DNA from: a virus
DNA: 26,977 nt
IMG/VR virus record: IMGVR_UViG_3300034062_004421
Coordinates: 1-26,977 of that record
Reading direction: 5' to 3' (one strand)
Part shown: positions 1-7,381 of the stretch, piece by piece
Numbering within the stretch: the first letter of the stretch is position 1
Layout of the letters: the number at the start of each line of letters is the position of its first letter
Notes under the pieces: model-generated
The model's input: the letters and a program-made list of their open reading frames with translations, nothing else
What the model was told of the DNA's origin: nothing
Database searches by the model: none
Made by a program: the position numbers and the translations under genes

Positions 1-270
1 GAATACGGACGCGGCGGAACGGAAGTCGGAGTCGCCCGCGCGCGTGACCTTATGAACCGCGCTAATCTTTCACCGGACACGATCCGCCGCATGAACAGCT
101 ATTTTGCCCGTCACGAAGTCGATAAGCAGGGCGAAGGATTTAAGCCGGGGCAGGACGGTTATCCGTCCGCTGGCCGCATCGCGTGGGCCTTGTGGGGCGG
201 CGATGCGGGCGCGTCATGGGCTGCGGCCCGCGCGGCACAGATGGATGCCGTCGATGACGATGAAGGCTAA
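1..270 (+). CDS. C-terminal end of an upstream phage head-region protein (5' truncated)
   Basis: The reading frame is open from the first base of the window and ends at TAA, so this is the last 89 residues of a longer protein; the internal ATG at 52 is probably not the true start. The visible part holds a compact conserved-looking block with the segments RARDLMNR, MNSYFARHEVDKQGEGF and GYPSAGRIAWALWGGDAG. I recognise this block as recurrent in phage proteins encoded near portal and protease genes, but I cannot give it a biochemical function. It ends in an acidic tail (DAVDDDEG). Its place directly before the protease gene suggests a portal-associated or head morphogenesis protein. That it is coding is clear; its role is inferred from position only. 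Confidence 0.6.
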   Translation, partial: EYGRGGTEVGVARARDLMNRANLSPDTIRRMNSYFARHEVDKQGEGFKPGQDGYPSAGRIAWALWGGDAGASWAAARAAQMDAVDDDEG

Positions 271-317
271 ACTTTAACGGGGGCGATTGCTTCGACCGAC
301 TCTGCGGAGTCTGGCAC

Positions 318-347
318 GGGGGTGAAAGCCCCCCGCCTCCACCTTTT
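318..347 (+). terminator. Possible weak terminator hairpin
   Basis: A GGGGG (318-322) and CCCCC (329-333) stem with a 6-nt loop is followed about ten bases later by TTTT (344-347). The distance to the T run is long for an intrinsic terminator, so it may only be an mRNA hairpin between the upstream head gene and the protease. Confidence 0.3.
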
Positions 348-439
348 GACAGTCGTAAAATATCGAATATCTGCGAGGTAAATGGCGCGTTGCCCCGCCG
401 CCCACGCGCAGAGAATAAGGGCAACCCACCTTTTGACAG
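339..439 (+). repeat. Direct repeat CCACCTTTTGACAG, two copies 87 bp apart
   Basis: The 14-mer CCACCTTTTGACAG occurs at 339-352 and again at 426-439 in the gap before the protease gene. The second copy carries the TTGACA box 13 nt before the protease ATG. The first has the same box but no start codon at the matching distance. The 271-451 gap otherwise holds one hairpin at 318-333 and no convincing gene. Confidence 0.75.
433..438 (+). promoter_or_regulatory. TTGACA start-associated box, 13 nt before ATG 452
   Basis: TTGACA followed by G, 13 nt, then the ATG of the protease-scaffold gene. No SD sequence is seen in the spacer, and no -10 box is found at 16-18 nt, where it would fall inside the gene. 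Confidence 0.5.
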
Positions 440-451
440 ATTGCGTCTTGC

Positions 452-1375
452 ATGACCAAGACCGACTTCGCTGTTCTACAAGGACAGATCGACGCGCAGG
501 CTGCGACCATTTCTGACGTTAGCGTTATCACGGTGGGCGAGGCCAAGGGCCACGGACTGCAAATCGACGCGCAAACCCTGGTTGAAGTAAAAGCCGCCGC
601 CGAGACTTACGCGGGTGGGTTGAAGGTGAAGACGGATCATTACACCGGATTCAACGAGATTGTCGGCACGCTGAAAAACTTCCGTATCGACGGCGATCAG
701 CTACGCGCCGACTTGTTCCTGCTCAGGAATCACGATGCGACTGCTCGCATCTTGGAGATGGCCGAGCTTATGCCCGACACGTTCGGTCTTTCGATCTCGT
801 TCACGGGCGAACACGAAGAGAGCGACAACGATATTGTCTTTGCCCGCTGCACGGAGATTTACAGCGCCGATCTAGTCGATGCTCCCGCCGCGAATCCCAC
901 GGGGCTGTTTAGCGTTAAGGTTGACAGCGAGAAAAAGGCTATGGACGAAAAGCAAATCGCTGACGCTATCGCCGCCGCTCTGGCTCCGGTGATCGAAGAA
1001 ATGGCCGCAATGCAGGCCAAGCTCGCCGCTCTGGAAGTGGACGAGGAGAAGGAAATGACCGAGGACAAGTCCGAGGAAATGACCGAAGACAAAGCGATGG
1101 TCGAGCACGACGAAGAGAAAGAAGACATGAGCGCCAAGCTGGCCGCTGAAGTCTCCGAACTGAAGGCCCTCGTCGCCAATTTCGGCGCAAAGCCCGTTTC
1201 GGTTGCCGTTGCCACTGAAGTCAAAGCCGAGCCTAAGACTCCTACCAATTTCAACGAAGCCCTCGACCTCGTTAAGTCCGAAGGCTTGAGCGGCACATCG
1301 GCCACTAAAGCCGTCATCGCTCGCTTCCCCGATCTTTTCATTGCTGCCCGTAACAGCGGCATCCGCACTCTCTAA
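452..1375 (+). CDS. Capsid maturation protease fused to scaffold domain
   Basis: Protein of 307 residues. Residues 1-155 look like a phage prohead serine protease of the Mu I/XkdF type. His63 sits in KTDHYTG, Ser114/Ser116 lie in FGLSISF, and EIYSADLVDAPAANPTGLF resembles the conserved protease C-terminal motif with an acidic residue ahead of PA-NP. Residues 164-307 form a separate domain rich in Ala, Glu and Lys, with predicted coiled-coil character and repeated MTEDK segments, as expected of a scaffold. It directly precedes the decoration and capsid genes, the usual order. The start at 452 is supported by a TTGACA box 13 nt upstream. The family is known to cleave scaffold and capsid during head maturation; the exact catalytic triad here is inferred. 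Confidence 0.82.
   Translation: MTKTDFAVLQGQIDAQAATISDVSVITVGEAKGHGLQIDAQTLVEVKAAAETYAGGLKVKTDHYTGFNEIVGTLKNFRIDGDQLRADLFLLRNHDATARILEMAELMPDTFGLSISFTGEHEESDNDIVFARCTEIYSADLVDAPAANPTGLFSVKVDSEKKAMDEKQIADAIAAALAPVIEEMAAMQAKLAALEVDEEKEMTEDKSEEMTEDKAMVEHDEEKEDMSAKLAAEVSELKALVANFGAKPVSVAVATEVKAEPKTPTNFNEALDLVKSEGLSGTSATKAVIARFPDLFIAARNSGIRTL
921..926 (+). promoter_or_regulatory. Internal TTGACA box 14 nt before in-frame ATG 941
   Basis: This TTGACA(G) lies inside the protease-scaffold gene, at the domain boundary, 14 nt before an in-frame ATG. The geometry matches the boxes that precede whole genes elsewhere in the window. Confidence 0.5.
941..1375 (+). CDS. Nested scaffold protein from an internal start
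   Basis: An in-frame ATG at codon 164 of the protease gene would give a 144-residue protein made only of the scaffold domain. The start sits just after the last protease motif (PTGLFSVK) and begins MDEKQIADAIAAAL, the first helix of the scaffold part. It is preceded by TTGACAG with a 14-nt spacer, like other starts in this genome. Lambda makes its scaffold Nu3 from an internal start inside the protease gene C, so a free scaffold is biologically expected. The highly charged, alanine-rich sequence fits an assembly scaffold that is later cleaved. That the internal start is used is inference, since the same residues are also made as part of the long product. Confidence 0.55.
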   Translation: MDEKQIADAIAAALAPVIEEMAAMQAKLAALEVDEEKEMTEDKSEEMTEDKAMVEHDEEKEDMSAKLAAEVSELKALVANFGAKPVSVAVATEVKAEPKTPTNFNEALDLVKSEGLSGTSATKAVIARFPDLFIAARNSGIRTL

Positions 1376-1383
1376 CTAACTAA
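1373..1383 (+). other. Three-frame stop cluster TAACTAACTAA
   Basis: Three TAA codons at 1373, 1377 and 1381 fall in three different frames just after the scaffold and 6 nt before the next ATG. They would stop ribosomes in every frame before the decoration gene. Confidence 0.7.
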
Positions 1384-1389
1384 ACTACT

Positions 1390-1743
1390 ATGGCATCACA
1401 AGTTGACTCCCTAAACCGCAGCTTCATCGCTGACGTTGCAATCAGCGCGTTCCGCTTGGTCAAACTGCACACCACGGAAAACGAAGTCGTGGCTGCAACC
1501 AACGGAGCCGCCATCGGGTTCACACAAGATGACGCTTCGGCGGATCAGACTGTGAACGTCAAACTCTTTCACCCCACCTTCCTCGCCACCGTTTCGGGCG
1601 CGGGCGTTGCGGTCGGCTCGGCGATTCACGCCATTGCTGACGGCAAAGTCGCTTCCGCTGGCGGTGTTACTGTGGGCTTCGCAATCAACGCTGGCACGAC
1701 CAACGACATCATTGAAGTCGCCGTGCCGAGCAAGAGCTTCTAA
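1390..1743 (+). CDS. Capsid decoration / cement protein
   Basis: Small protein of 117 residues with a beta-rich, Ala/Val/Gly-rich sequence and repeated segments such as GVAVGSAIHAIADGK and GGVTVGFAINAG. This resembles the DUF2190-type capsid cement proteins that sit between protease and major capsid genes. Position supports the call: protease-scaffold upstream, capsid gene 12 nt downstream. The start context ACTATGGCAT is shared with the capsid gene, which suggests the two are tuned alike for high expression. There is no SD. It would bind the outside of the capsid lattice and stabilise it. Family assignment is by appearance and synteny. Confidence 0.72.
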   Translation: MASQVDSLNRSFIADVAISAFRLVKLHTTENEVVAATNGAAIGFTQDDASADQTVNVKLFHPTFLATVSGAGVAVGSAIHAIADGKVASAGGVTVGFAINAGTTNDIIEVAVPSKSF

Positions 1744-1755
1744 TCGGATACCACT

Positions 1756-2718
1756 ATGGCATACGCAAACTCTAACGCACTTCCCCGCGCGGAAATCAGC
1801 CAAGCTGTTTTCGAGGCGGCGAGCAACAGCAACGCCCTTCCCTTCATCGGCCTTGAGGTGCTTCCGATCTACTCGGTTGCCGCCCGCTCCGGTGAATACG
1901 TGAAGATCGAACTCGGCGGCGGTGAGGCTTATAACCTCGACGCGCTGAAGACCGATCCCGGCGCGAACCGCTCGCGCGTCACTCGCCGCTTCACCACCGA
2001 CAACTACGCGACCACCAGCTTTGAACTTGAAGAGCTTCTGCCCGACGAGACATCTGCTGACCTTGGCCGCTACTTTGACGTTGAAGTGTCGAGCGCGACC
2101 TTCCTCAACAACTCGCTTATGCTCTCGCATGAGCAGCGCGTTGCCGACCTAGTTTTCGGTAGCAGCGTCAGCGCGATCAGCGCAAACGCCGCTTACACCG
2201 CTGGCTCGGTCGATACCCTCGACGTTGCCAAAGATGTCGATGACGCGATGACGGAACTCGCCAAGAAGAACGTGGTTGCCGACACGGTGATCCTTTCTCT
2301 CCCGGTGTTCAACCGCATCCGCCGCAGCACCAAGCTTCTCAACAACATCTTCGGCCCCGTGAAAAACGTGGCGCAAGCCCGCCCTGCCTCCGCCGAGGAA
2401 GTTGCCGCCGCTCTTAATGTTTCGCGCGTCCTCATCGGTCGCGCTGCCAAGAACGGTGCGAAGAAGGGCCAGAGCTACTCCGGTTCCTTCATCTGGGGCA
2501 ACTCCAAGGTTGTCGTCGCCAAGCTCGGCGCTGGTGAGTTCACCGCTGGCGGTCTGGGTCGCACCCTCCTATGGAACGAGGATAGCCCGACACCGCTGGT
2601 CACCGAGACTTACCGCGACGAGGCTCGCCGCAGCAACGTCATCCGCTGCCGCCACAACACGGCGGAGAAGCTGATCGACACCAGCTGCGCCATCGGCATC
2701 GACACCTCCTACGCCTAA
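1756..2718 (+). CDS. Major capsid protein
   Basis: Protein of 320 residues. Its features fit a phage major capsid of the E-family-like group (such as lambda E), which works with a separate decoration protein: an N-terminal arm (ANSNALPRAEISQAVFEAAS), the segment FTTDNYATTSFELEELLPDE, a central helix around DVDDAMTELAKKN, and a C-terminal region with WNEDSPTPLVTETYRDEARRS. The place after the protease, scaffold and decoration genes and before a strong terminator fits an abundant structural gene. The start context is ACTATGGCAT without SD. It would form the icosahedral shell. The protein type is well supported by synteny and length; the exact capsid family is not certain from sequence reading alone. 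Confidence 0.85.
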   Translation: MAYANSNALPRAEISQAVFEAASNSNALPFIGLEVLPIYSVAARSGEYVKIELGGGEAYNLDALKTDPGANRSRVTRRFTTDNYATTSFELEELLPDETSADLGRYFDVEVSSATFLNNSLMLSHEQRVADLVFGSSVSAISANAAYTAGSVDTLDVAKDVDDAMTELAKKNVVADTVILSLPVFNRIRRSTKLLNNIFGPVKNVAQARPASAEEVAAALNVSRVLIGRAAKNGAKKGQSYSGSFIWGNSKVVVAKLGAGEFTAGGLGRTLLWNEDSPTPLVTETYRDEARRSNVIRCRHNTAEKLIDTSCAIGIDTSYA

Positions 2719-2742
2719 AAAACTGTTCTGTGTGTTCACTGG

Positions 2743-2774
2743 AACCCCGCCGGGAGGCGGGGTTTCTGCTTTTT
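2743..2774 (+). terminator. Rho-independent terminator after the capsid gene
   Basis: Perfect 9-bp stem AACCCCGCC (2743-2751) and GGCGGGGTT (2756-2764) with loop GGGA, followed by TCTGC and a run of five T (2770-2774). It closes the head operon and separates it from the glycosyltransferase cassette. The end of its T run overlaps the next TTGACA box. Confidence 0.9.
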
Positions 2775-2778
2775 GACA
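2773..2778 (+). promoter_or_regulatory. TTGACA box, 15 nt before ATG 2794
   Basis: TTGACA(G) starts in the T tract of the terminator and lies 15 nt before the first glycosyltransferase ATG. No -10 element follows at promoter spacing. Confidence 0.5.
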
Positions 2779-2793
2779 GTCGCCCTCGGGCAG

Positions 2794-4473
2794 ATGAAAA
2801 TTGCCGTCTGCTTGATTGCAGGCAACGAGGCGGGGCTAATTGATCGCGCCCTCGACTCTGCCTTCTCCGTAACCGATACCGTTGTTGTTGTCCGCGCCGT
2901 AGGGGGCCAGACCCCCGACCAAACGCTTGACGTTGCCCGTGAGCGCGGTTGCATTGTCGGGGAATACCGCAACAGCCCCGCCACCGCAGCGTGGCCGTTT
3001 GTGGACGATTTCGCCGCAGCGCGGAACATGGCTTTTCAGCTTGGCGCGGATACCGGGGCAGATTGGCTAATGTGGATGGACTGCGACGATACGCTGCCCG
3101 AAGGCATGGGCGAGACGATCCGCCAAGCCTGCGAGGAAACCGCCGAGGATTGGATTCTGGCCGAGTATGTCCTGCCCAATCACGGCAAGGCCGTTTGGCG
3201 CGAGAGGTTATTCCGCACCGGAACCGCCGCATGGTTTCACGGTGTGCATGAAAAATGCGTCCCGGTCAGCAACGACAAGGACAAGGACTCGCTCAAGGTG
3301 CGGGTCAATCGCAACATCCGGGTCATCCATGAGCCGCTAGGCGAGAAAACCGGATCGCAGGAACGCAACATCAACATCCTTCGCTGGCGCTACCAAGAGG
3401 CGCAGCACCTAGCGTTTTATTTGCACTATGAATACTACCTCCTCGGCAAGCGCGACGAGGCTGTGCGCTACGGGCTAGAGGCTTTGCGGATGCAGGACTT
3501 GGACGGAGTGTATCGCTACGAGGTCATGCTCAACCTCGCCCTGCTCGCCGGGGAAAACGCTCACGGGCAAGACCTATGCCAGCGAGCGATCAAGCTCAAC
3601 CCGCAACGCCGAGAGGCGCACAACATCCTCGCCTTGCTGCAAATGGACGCAGGGCAGACGGAGGGCGCACTAGAGACCGCCGAGCATACGCTGACCATAC
3701 CGCTGCCCAAGATACCGGAATGGACGCACCGCCCCGATTGCTACAACTGGAAGGGCTACGCGACCCTCGCATGGGCGCACAGGCTAGCGGGCAACGAGGA
3801 CGAGGCCGCAAAGATCGAAACGAAGATGCTAGAGGAAGGCGGCAAACCCCGCATTTCTCTGTTGCACGCCACGCGCGGGCGCTGGGCGCAGGCAATACAG
3901 GCAATGAATTTGTGGATGTCTCGCGCCGAGAATCCGCTGGCCGTTGAGCACATCTTTGCCATCGACGCCGATGATGAAGAATCCCAAGACAAGCTGCGGC
4001 GATTCCGTTGCACAATCTCCGCACAGGGCGGCTACTCGGTGCAGGCGTGGAACGTGGCCGCGCTCGGCTCGACGGGCGATGTCTTGATTCAGATGGCTGA
4101 TGACTTTGAGCCGCCTGCGGGCTGGGATCGGCAAATCCTCGACGCGCTCGGCGGCAACATCTTCGCGCCGCGCGTGCTGCGCGTAGCAGACGGCAACCGC
4201 ACAGACGGCTTGCTGACTTGCGCCATCGTGACCCGCCGCTGGCACGACCTTCACGGCTTGTTCCACGGGGAATATCGCAACGTGTATTCCGACAACGATC
4301 TTACCGCAACCGCGACCAAGGCCGGGGCAATCATCGAAGCCCCGCACATTGTCATTCGTCACCACCATCCGTTCTTCAACGACAAGGTGCAGATGGATGC
4401 GACCTACGAGCGCGGCAATGACCCCGCCGAATACGAAAGAGCAAAGGCAATCTTTCAAGCCCGCCACCCATGA
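2794..4473 (+). CDS. Two-domain family 2 glycosyltransferase with TPR-like middle
   Basis: Protein of 559 residues. Residues 1-190 are a GT-A fold family 2 glycosyltransferase: KIAVCLIAGNEAG opens the nucleotide-binding part, and WMDCDDTLP (D96-D99) is the metal-binding DxD motif. Residues about 200-345 look like TPR helices (YEYYLLGKRDEAVRYGLEAL, RREAHNILALLQMDAGQTEG). Residues from about 350 begin a second GT-like domain (PRISLLHATRGR), with ADDFEPPAGWD as its likely DxD site. The start is the ATG at 2794, not the upstream TTG, because that TTG belongs to the repeated TTGACA box. It heads a four-gene overlapping cassette after a terminator. It probably transfers sugars in the cytoplasm from nucleotide-sugar donors; the acceptor is unknown, with capsid, tail or host surface all possible. 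Confidence 0.8.
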   Translation: MKIAVCLIAGNEAGLIDRALDSAFSVTDTVVVVRAVGGQTPDQTLDVARERGCIVGEYRNSPATAAWPFVDDFAAARNMAFQLGADTGADWLMWMDCDDTLPEGMGETIRQACEETAEDWILAEYVLPNHGKAVWRERLFRTGTAAWFHGVHEKCVPVSNDKDKDSLKVRVNRNIRVIHEPLGEKTGSQERNINILRWRYQEAQHLAFYLHYEYYLLGKRDEAVRYGLEALRMQDLDGVYRYEVMLNLALLAGENAHGQDLCQRAIKLNPQRREAHNILALLQMDAGQTEGALETAEHTLTIPLPKIPEWTHRPDCYNWKGYATLAWAHRLAGNEDEAAKIETKMLEEGGKPRISLLHATRGRWAQAIQAMNLWMSRAENPLAVEHIFAIDADDEESQDKLRRFRCTISAQGGYSVQAWNVAALGSTGDVLIQMADDFEPPAGWDRQILDALGGNIFAPRVLRVADGNRTDGLLTCAIVTRRWHDLHGLFHGEYRNVYSDNDLTATATKAGAIIEAPHIVIRHHHPFFNDKVQMDATYERGNDPAEYERAKAIFQARHP

Positions 4474-5069
4474 GCTATTCGCAGAACAGCGAAGAAGCGG
4501 TCTTGCTCGACTATTTTGGCGACAAGGCAGACGGCACATTTTTGGAGATCGGCGCATTTCATCCGACCAAGCACAGCAACACCCGCGCGCTAATTGAGCG
4601 CGGCTGGTCTGGGGTTATGGTCGAAATGTCGCCTTACGGGCTGGTCGATTTGCTGGAAGCCTACAAAGACAACGAGCGCATCCGTATTGTTGCCGGGGCC
4701 GTGACGATTGGCGCGCAGCCGCCCGCATCGGTATGGCTCATGCCCAAGGATGCAGAGAATGACGGGGCGATTAGCACGACAGAGACATGGCATCGTGACA
4801 AATGGGCGGGGCGCGTGAGCGGCAAGCACATTGCCATGACTGCCGCGACACTCAGCATGACCGAACTCATGTGGATGCTGCCCCCGCAAATCGACCTTGT
4901 GAGCATAGACACGGAGGGAACCAGCGTGCAAATCGCCAGTGCGTTCGACTTTGATCGCTTTGGAGTCAAAGCCGTAGTGCTAGAGCATGACGGGGCGCAA
5001 GAGATTGCAATGCCCGCCTCCTTCCGGGTCGCCGCGATGAACACTGAAAACGTGATTTTCCTACGATGA
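4470..5069 (+). CDS. FkbM-type SAM-dependent methyltransferase
   Basis: Protein of 199 residues. The N-terminal SYSQNSEEAVLLDYF leads into GTFLEIGAFHP (residues 22-32), the glycine-containing SAM-binding loop, and IDLVSIDTEGT (141-151) matches the FkbM signature strand. Members of this family often O-methylate sugars or small metabolites. It overlaps the preceding glycosyltransferase by ATGA and the following one by ATGA, so the four cassette genes are likely translationally coupled. The likely job is methylation of a glycan assembled by its neighbours, which could cap or protect the sugar. Substrate is inferred from context. Confidence 0.78.
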   Translation: MSYSQNSEEAVLLDYFGDKADGTFLEIGAFHPTKHSNTRALIERGWSGVMVEMSPYGLVDLLEAYKDNERIRIVAGAVTIGAQPPASVWLMPKDAENDGAISTTETWHRDKWAGRVSGKHIAMTAATLSMTELMWMLPPQIDLVSIDTEGTSVQIASAFDFDRFGVKAVVLEHDGAQEIAMPASFRVAAMNTENVIFLR

Positions 5070-5641
5070 AACGCGCACCGACACCCGATCTGTCCGTCCT
5101 CATCCCGACCATCACCGAGCGGGAGCAGGAGGCCAATGCCTTATTCCGGTCGCTGGAAGCGCGGGTTAAGGGCCGCAACGTCGAGATCATAATGATGCGC
5201 GACAACTGCTTGAGCGGTATCGGGGAGGCGCGGAACAAGCTCCTACGCGCAGCGGGAGGCAAATACATCACGTTTCTGGATGACGATGACGCCTTGTGCG
5301 AAGGCTACTTTGAATTGGTCTTGGACAACATCCGCCACGACAAAGACGTAATTACGTATGACCAATGGGCAACAGTCGATGGCGTGGAGGGCAGGATCAA
5401 CGCAAGGCTGGGTCATGAGGTCGAACCATTCCGCCCCGGAGGCGTGACCAAGCGCCCGCCGTGGTTTTGGTGCGCGTGGCGGCGCGAGTTGGCTTGTGCT
5501 TATGCAGTCCCGCAAGTGCGGAGGAATGAAGACATCCTCTGGCTGCGTCACTTGTGGGCCGAGGCTGAGACGGAAGCGCACATTCCGCAAATCCTGCACC
5601 GCTACAACTTCGACAGCAGCAAGACCACCCTTCAGAAATGA
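5066..5641 (+). CDS. Family 2 glycosyltransferase, short
   Basis: Protein of 191 residues. LSVLIPTITERE (residues 9-20) is the typical GT2 first strand, GEARNKLLRAAGGKYITFLDDDD (from 53; LDDDD is 71-75) is the motif that ends in the DxD metal site, and EDILWLRHLW later in the protein resembles the catalytic ED region. It is shorter than many GT2 enzymes but contains the whole GT-A core. It overlaps both neighbours by ATGA. It would act in the cytoplasm on a nucleotide-sugar donor; the acceptor is unknown. Confidence 0.78.
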   Translation: MKRAPTPDLSVLIPTITEREQEANALFRSLEARVKGRNVEIIMMRDNCLSGIGEARNKLLRAAGGKYITFLDDDDALCEGYFELVLDNIRHDKDVITYDQWATVDGVEGRINARLGHEVEPFRPGGVTKRPPWFWCAWRRELACAYAVPQVRRNEDILWLRHLWAEAETEAHIPQILHRYNFDSSKTTLQK

Positions 5642-6555
5642 AAGTGGCTGACATTGTTTTCTGGCACGACGAGCCGGTGAGCTTTGGTTCCGGTTTGTGC
5701 CAGCAACTTTTTCGGCATGGAATGTGCAACGCGGCTATTGCCATGCCCTACGATCATGCCGGGGTGCTGCAAATCCTTCGGCAAAGCAGCGCCGATTGCG
5801 TGGTCTTCCTTTCACCGCATATGCACGCGGACTTTATTCGCCGCCATCATGCCGACTTGCTGGCGCTGGGCAAACCCCTGCTTGGCTATGTTTCCGAATG
5901 GATTGCGGGCAATGACGTTTTCCCCGGCGGGCGGGAGTTTCACGCAGAACACAACTGGCTGCACTACTACGCCGCCGCGCAAATGAGCGATGTCGCGTGG
6001 TTTCGTTCCTTGGGCATGAAGGCCGACTTTGCCCCGATCATGTTTGCCAGCGACCTGTTCCCTGCCGTCCCGCAGCACAATCGCATAAAAGAACTGTGCT
6101 ATATCGGTCACAACAACGCATGGAAAACCGAGCGAATCCGCATTGTGGAAATCCTGCATCGCGCGGGCTTGTTGCGCGCCTTTAGCGCCCCGCGCAACTT
6201 GGCCGGGGCCAATGGGGTCGCCGCGTTGTTCCGCGAATTTTCCGCCGTGCTTTGCCCGCCCGCGCACGGGCGCGCTCACAGCATCCGTTGCTGCGAGGCT
6301 GCCGCTAGCGGGGCGTTGATTGTCGAGTGCCAGCCGCTTGACCAAGGCAACGAGCTTTTCTTGGACGGCCAGCATCGCGTTACGTTTCCGCAAGGATTGC
6401 CCGAAGCCGAATTGTGCGACTTCATCCGCGCCCTTGACTACGACAGGCTGCGCGGGATTGCCGAGGCGGGCTGCGCCTTGGCGCACCGGGAGTTCTGCGC
6501 CGAAGTCGGATTTGCCCGTCTTTTAGAAGCCGCCCGCAAAGCCTTGACAGTGTAG
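5638..6555 (+). CDS. CgeB/GT1-like glycosyltransferase
   Basis: Protein of 305 residues with the look of a GT-B glycosyltransferase of the CgeB type. The first Rossmann half includes DIVFWHDEPVSFGSGL and CVVFLSPHMHADF. The second includes ELCYIGHNNAWKTERIRIVE and the C-terminal donor-binding segment GRAHSIRCCEAAASGALIVE followed by QGNELF. It overlaps the upstream gene by ATGA and ends in a TAG that lies just behind a TTGACA box. It is the fourth gene of the glycan cassette. Donor and acceptor cannot be read from the sequence. Confidence 0.7.
   Translation: MKVADIVFWHDEPVSFGSGLCQQLFRHGMCNAAIAMPYDHAGVLQILRQSSADCVVFLSPHMHADFIRRHHADLLALGKPLLGYVSEWIAGNDVFPGGREFHAEHNWLHYYAAAQMSDVAWFRSLGMKADFAPIMFASDLFPAVPQHNRIKELCYIGHNNAWKTERIRIVEILHRAGLLRAFSAPRNLAGANGVAALFREFSAVLCPPAHGRAHSIRCCEAAASGALIVECQPLDQGNELFLDGQHRVTFPQGLPEAELCDFIRALDYDRLRGIAEAGCALAHREFCAEVGFARLLEAARKALTV
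6544..6549 (+). promoter_or_regulatory. TTGACA box, 13 nt before ATG 6563
   Basis: The box (TTGACAG) encodes the last residues of the upstream glycosyltransferase, whose stop lies inside the 13-nt spacer. It is thus kept in coding DNA at the same distance as in intergenic cases. Confidence 0.5.
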
Positions 6556-6562
6556 CCGTAGC

Positions 6563-6886
6563 ATGGCCCTCGACACTGCGCGGCTCGCTACCGAACTCGA
6601 CAGCATCATTGCCGACCTCCCGGCAACGGTGACCTTTGGCGAGGCGACATTCAGCGCGGCGGTTACGCAATCGACCACGGGCGCAGACATCGAAGAGGGC
6701 GGATTCCTTCCCGCTCGCGATGTCGGTTTGCACGTTAAGTCCACCACGACCACACGCACGGTCAAGGTGGGCAGCAAGCTAGACGTTGCCAGCGCCGGGG
6801 TCACTACCACCTATCGCGTCATTTCCATCGAACGCTCGCAAGACGGGCAAGAACTTATTTTCTCATGCCAGAGTCACCGCCGCTAA
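6563..6886 (+). CDS. Putative head-tail connector (stopper-like) protein
   Basis: Protein of 107 residues, placed first after the capsid and glycan genes and before the tail terminator candidate. The sequence is beta-rich: ATVTFGEATFSAAVTQS, TTTTRTVKVGSKLDVAS, TTYRVISIERSQDGQELIFSC. Small beta-barrel head-closure proteins of the lambda FII/SPP1 gp16 kind occupy this place and have this size, but no diagnostic motif is visible. Its 3' end overlaps the next gene by 22 nt. Its start lies 13 nt after a TTGACA box. Confidence 0.5.
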   Translation: MALDTARLATELDSIIADLPATVTFGEATFSAAVTQSTTGADIEEGGFLPARDVGLHVKSTTTTRTVKVGSKLDVASAGVTTTYRVISIERSQDGQELIFSCQSHRR

Positions 6887-7359
6887 ATTATCAGACGATC
6901 CAACGCCGCGCCCCCGAGCCGCTAGAGGAAGCGGTCGAAAAAGCAGTAGCGGACATGATCGACTTTAATCTGCGCGCTTACCAGTTAAGCGAGGTCAATG
7001 TGACCCGCGCCGATGTCGGAACCGACCTTGAGCTTCCCGCCGTGGTCGTGCGCGCGGCCCGCCTGCGCGAGTCAATCCCGACCGGGGATGTCTATGAAGT
7101 GCAAGTCGCCGTCTCGGCCATGACCCTGATGGATAAGCTCAACGACAGCGATCCTTCCCCGGAGGAATACACGGATCGGCTGTGGTCGGCCCTTGTCGCC
7201 ATGATGGAAGACCCGCAGCTTTTGCTTGTCCTCAAGGACTCGCGCTCGTCTGTGACCTTTCACGGCCTTGTCCGTCAGAGCGGCATGGAGTTCTCGCGGC
7301 AAGATCGCCACGCCGTGCGCGGGCTGCGTTTCAACGTCCACGTTTCTCGCCTAGCCTAG
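6865..7359 (+). CDS. Putative tail terminator / tail completion protein
   Basis: Protein of 164 residues. It has a helical N-terminal part (PEPLEEAVEKAVADMIDF) followed by an alternating strand-helix part ending VRQSGMEFSRQDRHAVRGLRFNVHVSRLA. That tail resembles the gpU-like or neck proteins whose last strand is the assembly surface. Position between connector and tail tube genes fits a tail terminator that caps the tail. The start is at 6865, inside the previous gene, and the 22-nt overlap suggests coupling. Function is inferred from order and size. Confidence 0.5.
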   Translation: MPESPPLNYQTIQRRAPEPLEEAVEKAVADMIDFNLRAYQLSEVNVTRADVGTDLELPAVVVRAARLRESIPTGDVYEVQVAVSAMTLMDKLNDSDPSPEEYTDRLWSALVAMMEDPQLLLVLKDSRSSVTFHGLVRQSGMEFSRQDRHAVRGLRFNVHVSRLA

Positions 7360-7362
7360 TGG

Positions 7363-7368
7363 TTGACA
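7363..7368 (+). promoter_or_regulatory. TTGACA box, 13 nt before ATG 7382
   Basis: TTGACAG lies 3 nt after the stop of the tail terminator candidate and 13 nt before the tail tube gene. The spacer ends GCATGGCC, as at the 6563 start. Confidence 0.5.
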
Positions 7369-7381
7369 GGCGCGGCCAAGC

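Noticed and set aside
346-455. Short frames in the gap before the protease, including one ending in ATGA with the protease start
   Set aside because: No good start codon, odd proline-rich content, and it spans the two direct repeats; more likely noncoding.
1411-2130. Long antisense frames (also 3829-4557, 5812-6486 and 17644-18333)
   Set aside because: They mirror strong sense genes in GC-rich DNA and have no family-like content.
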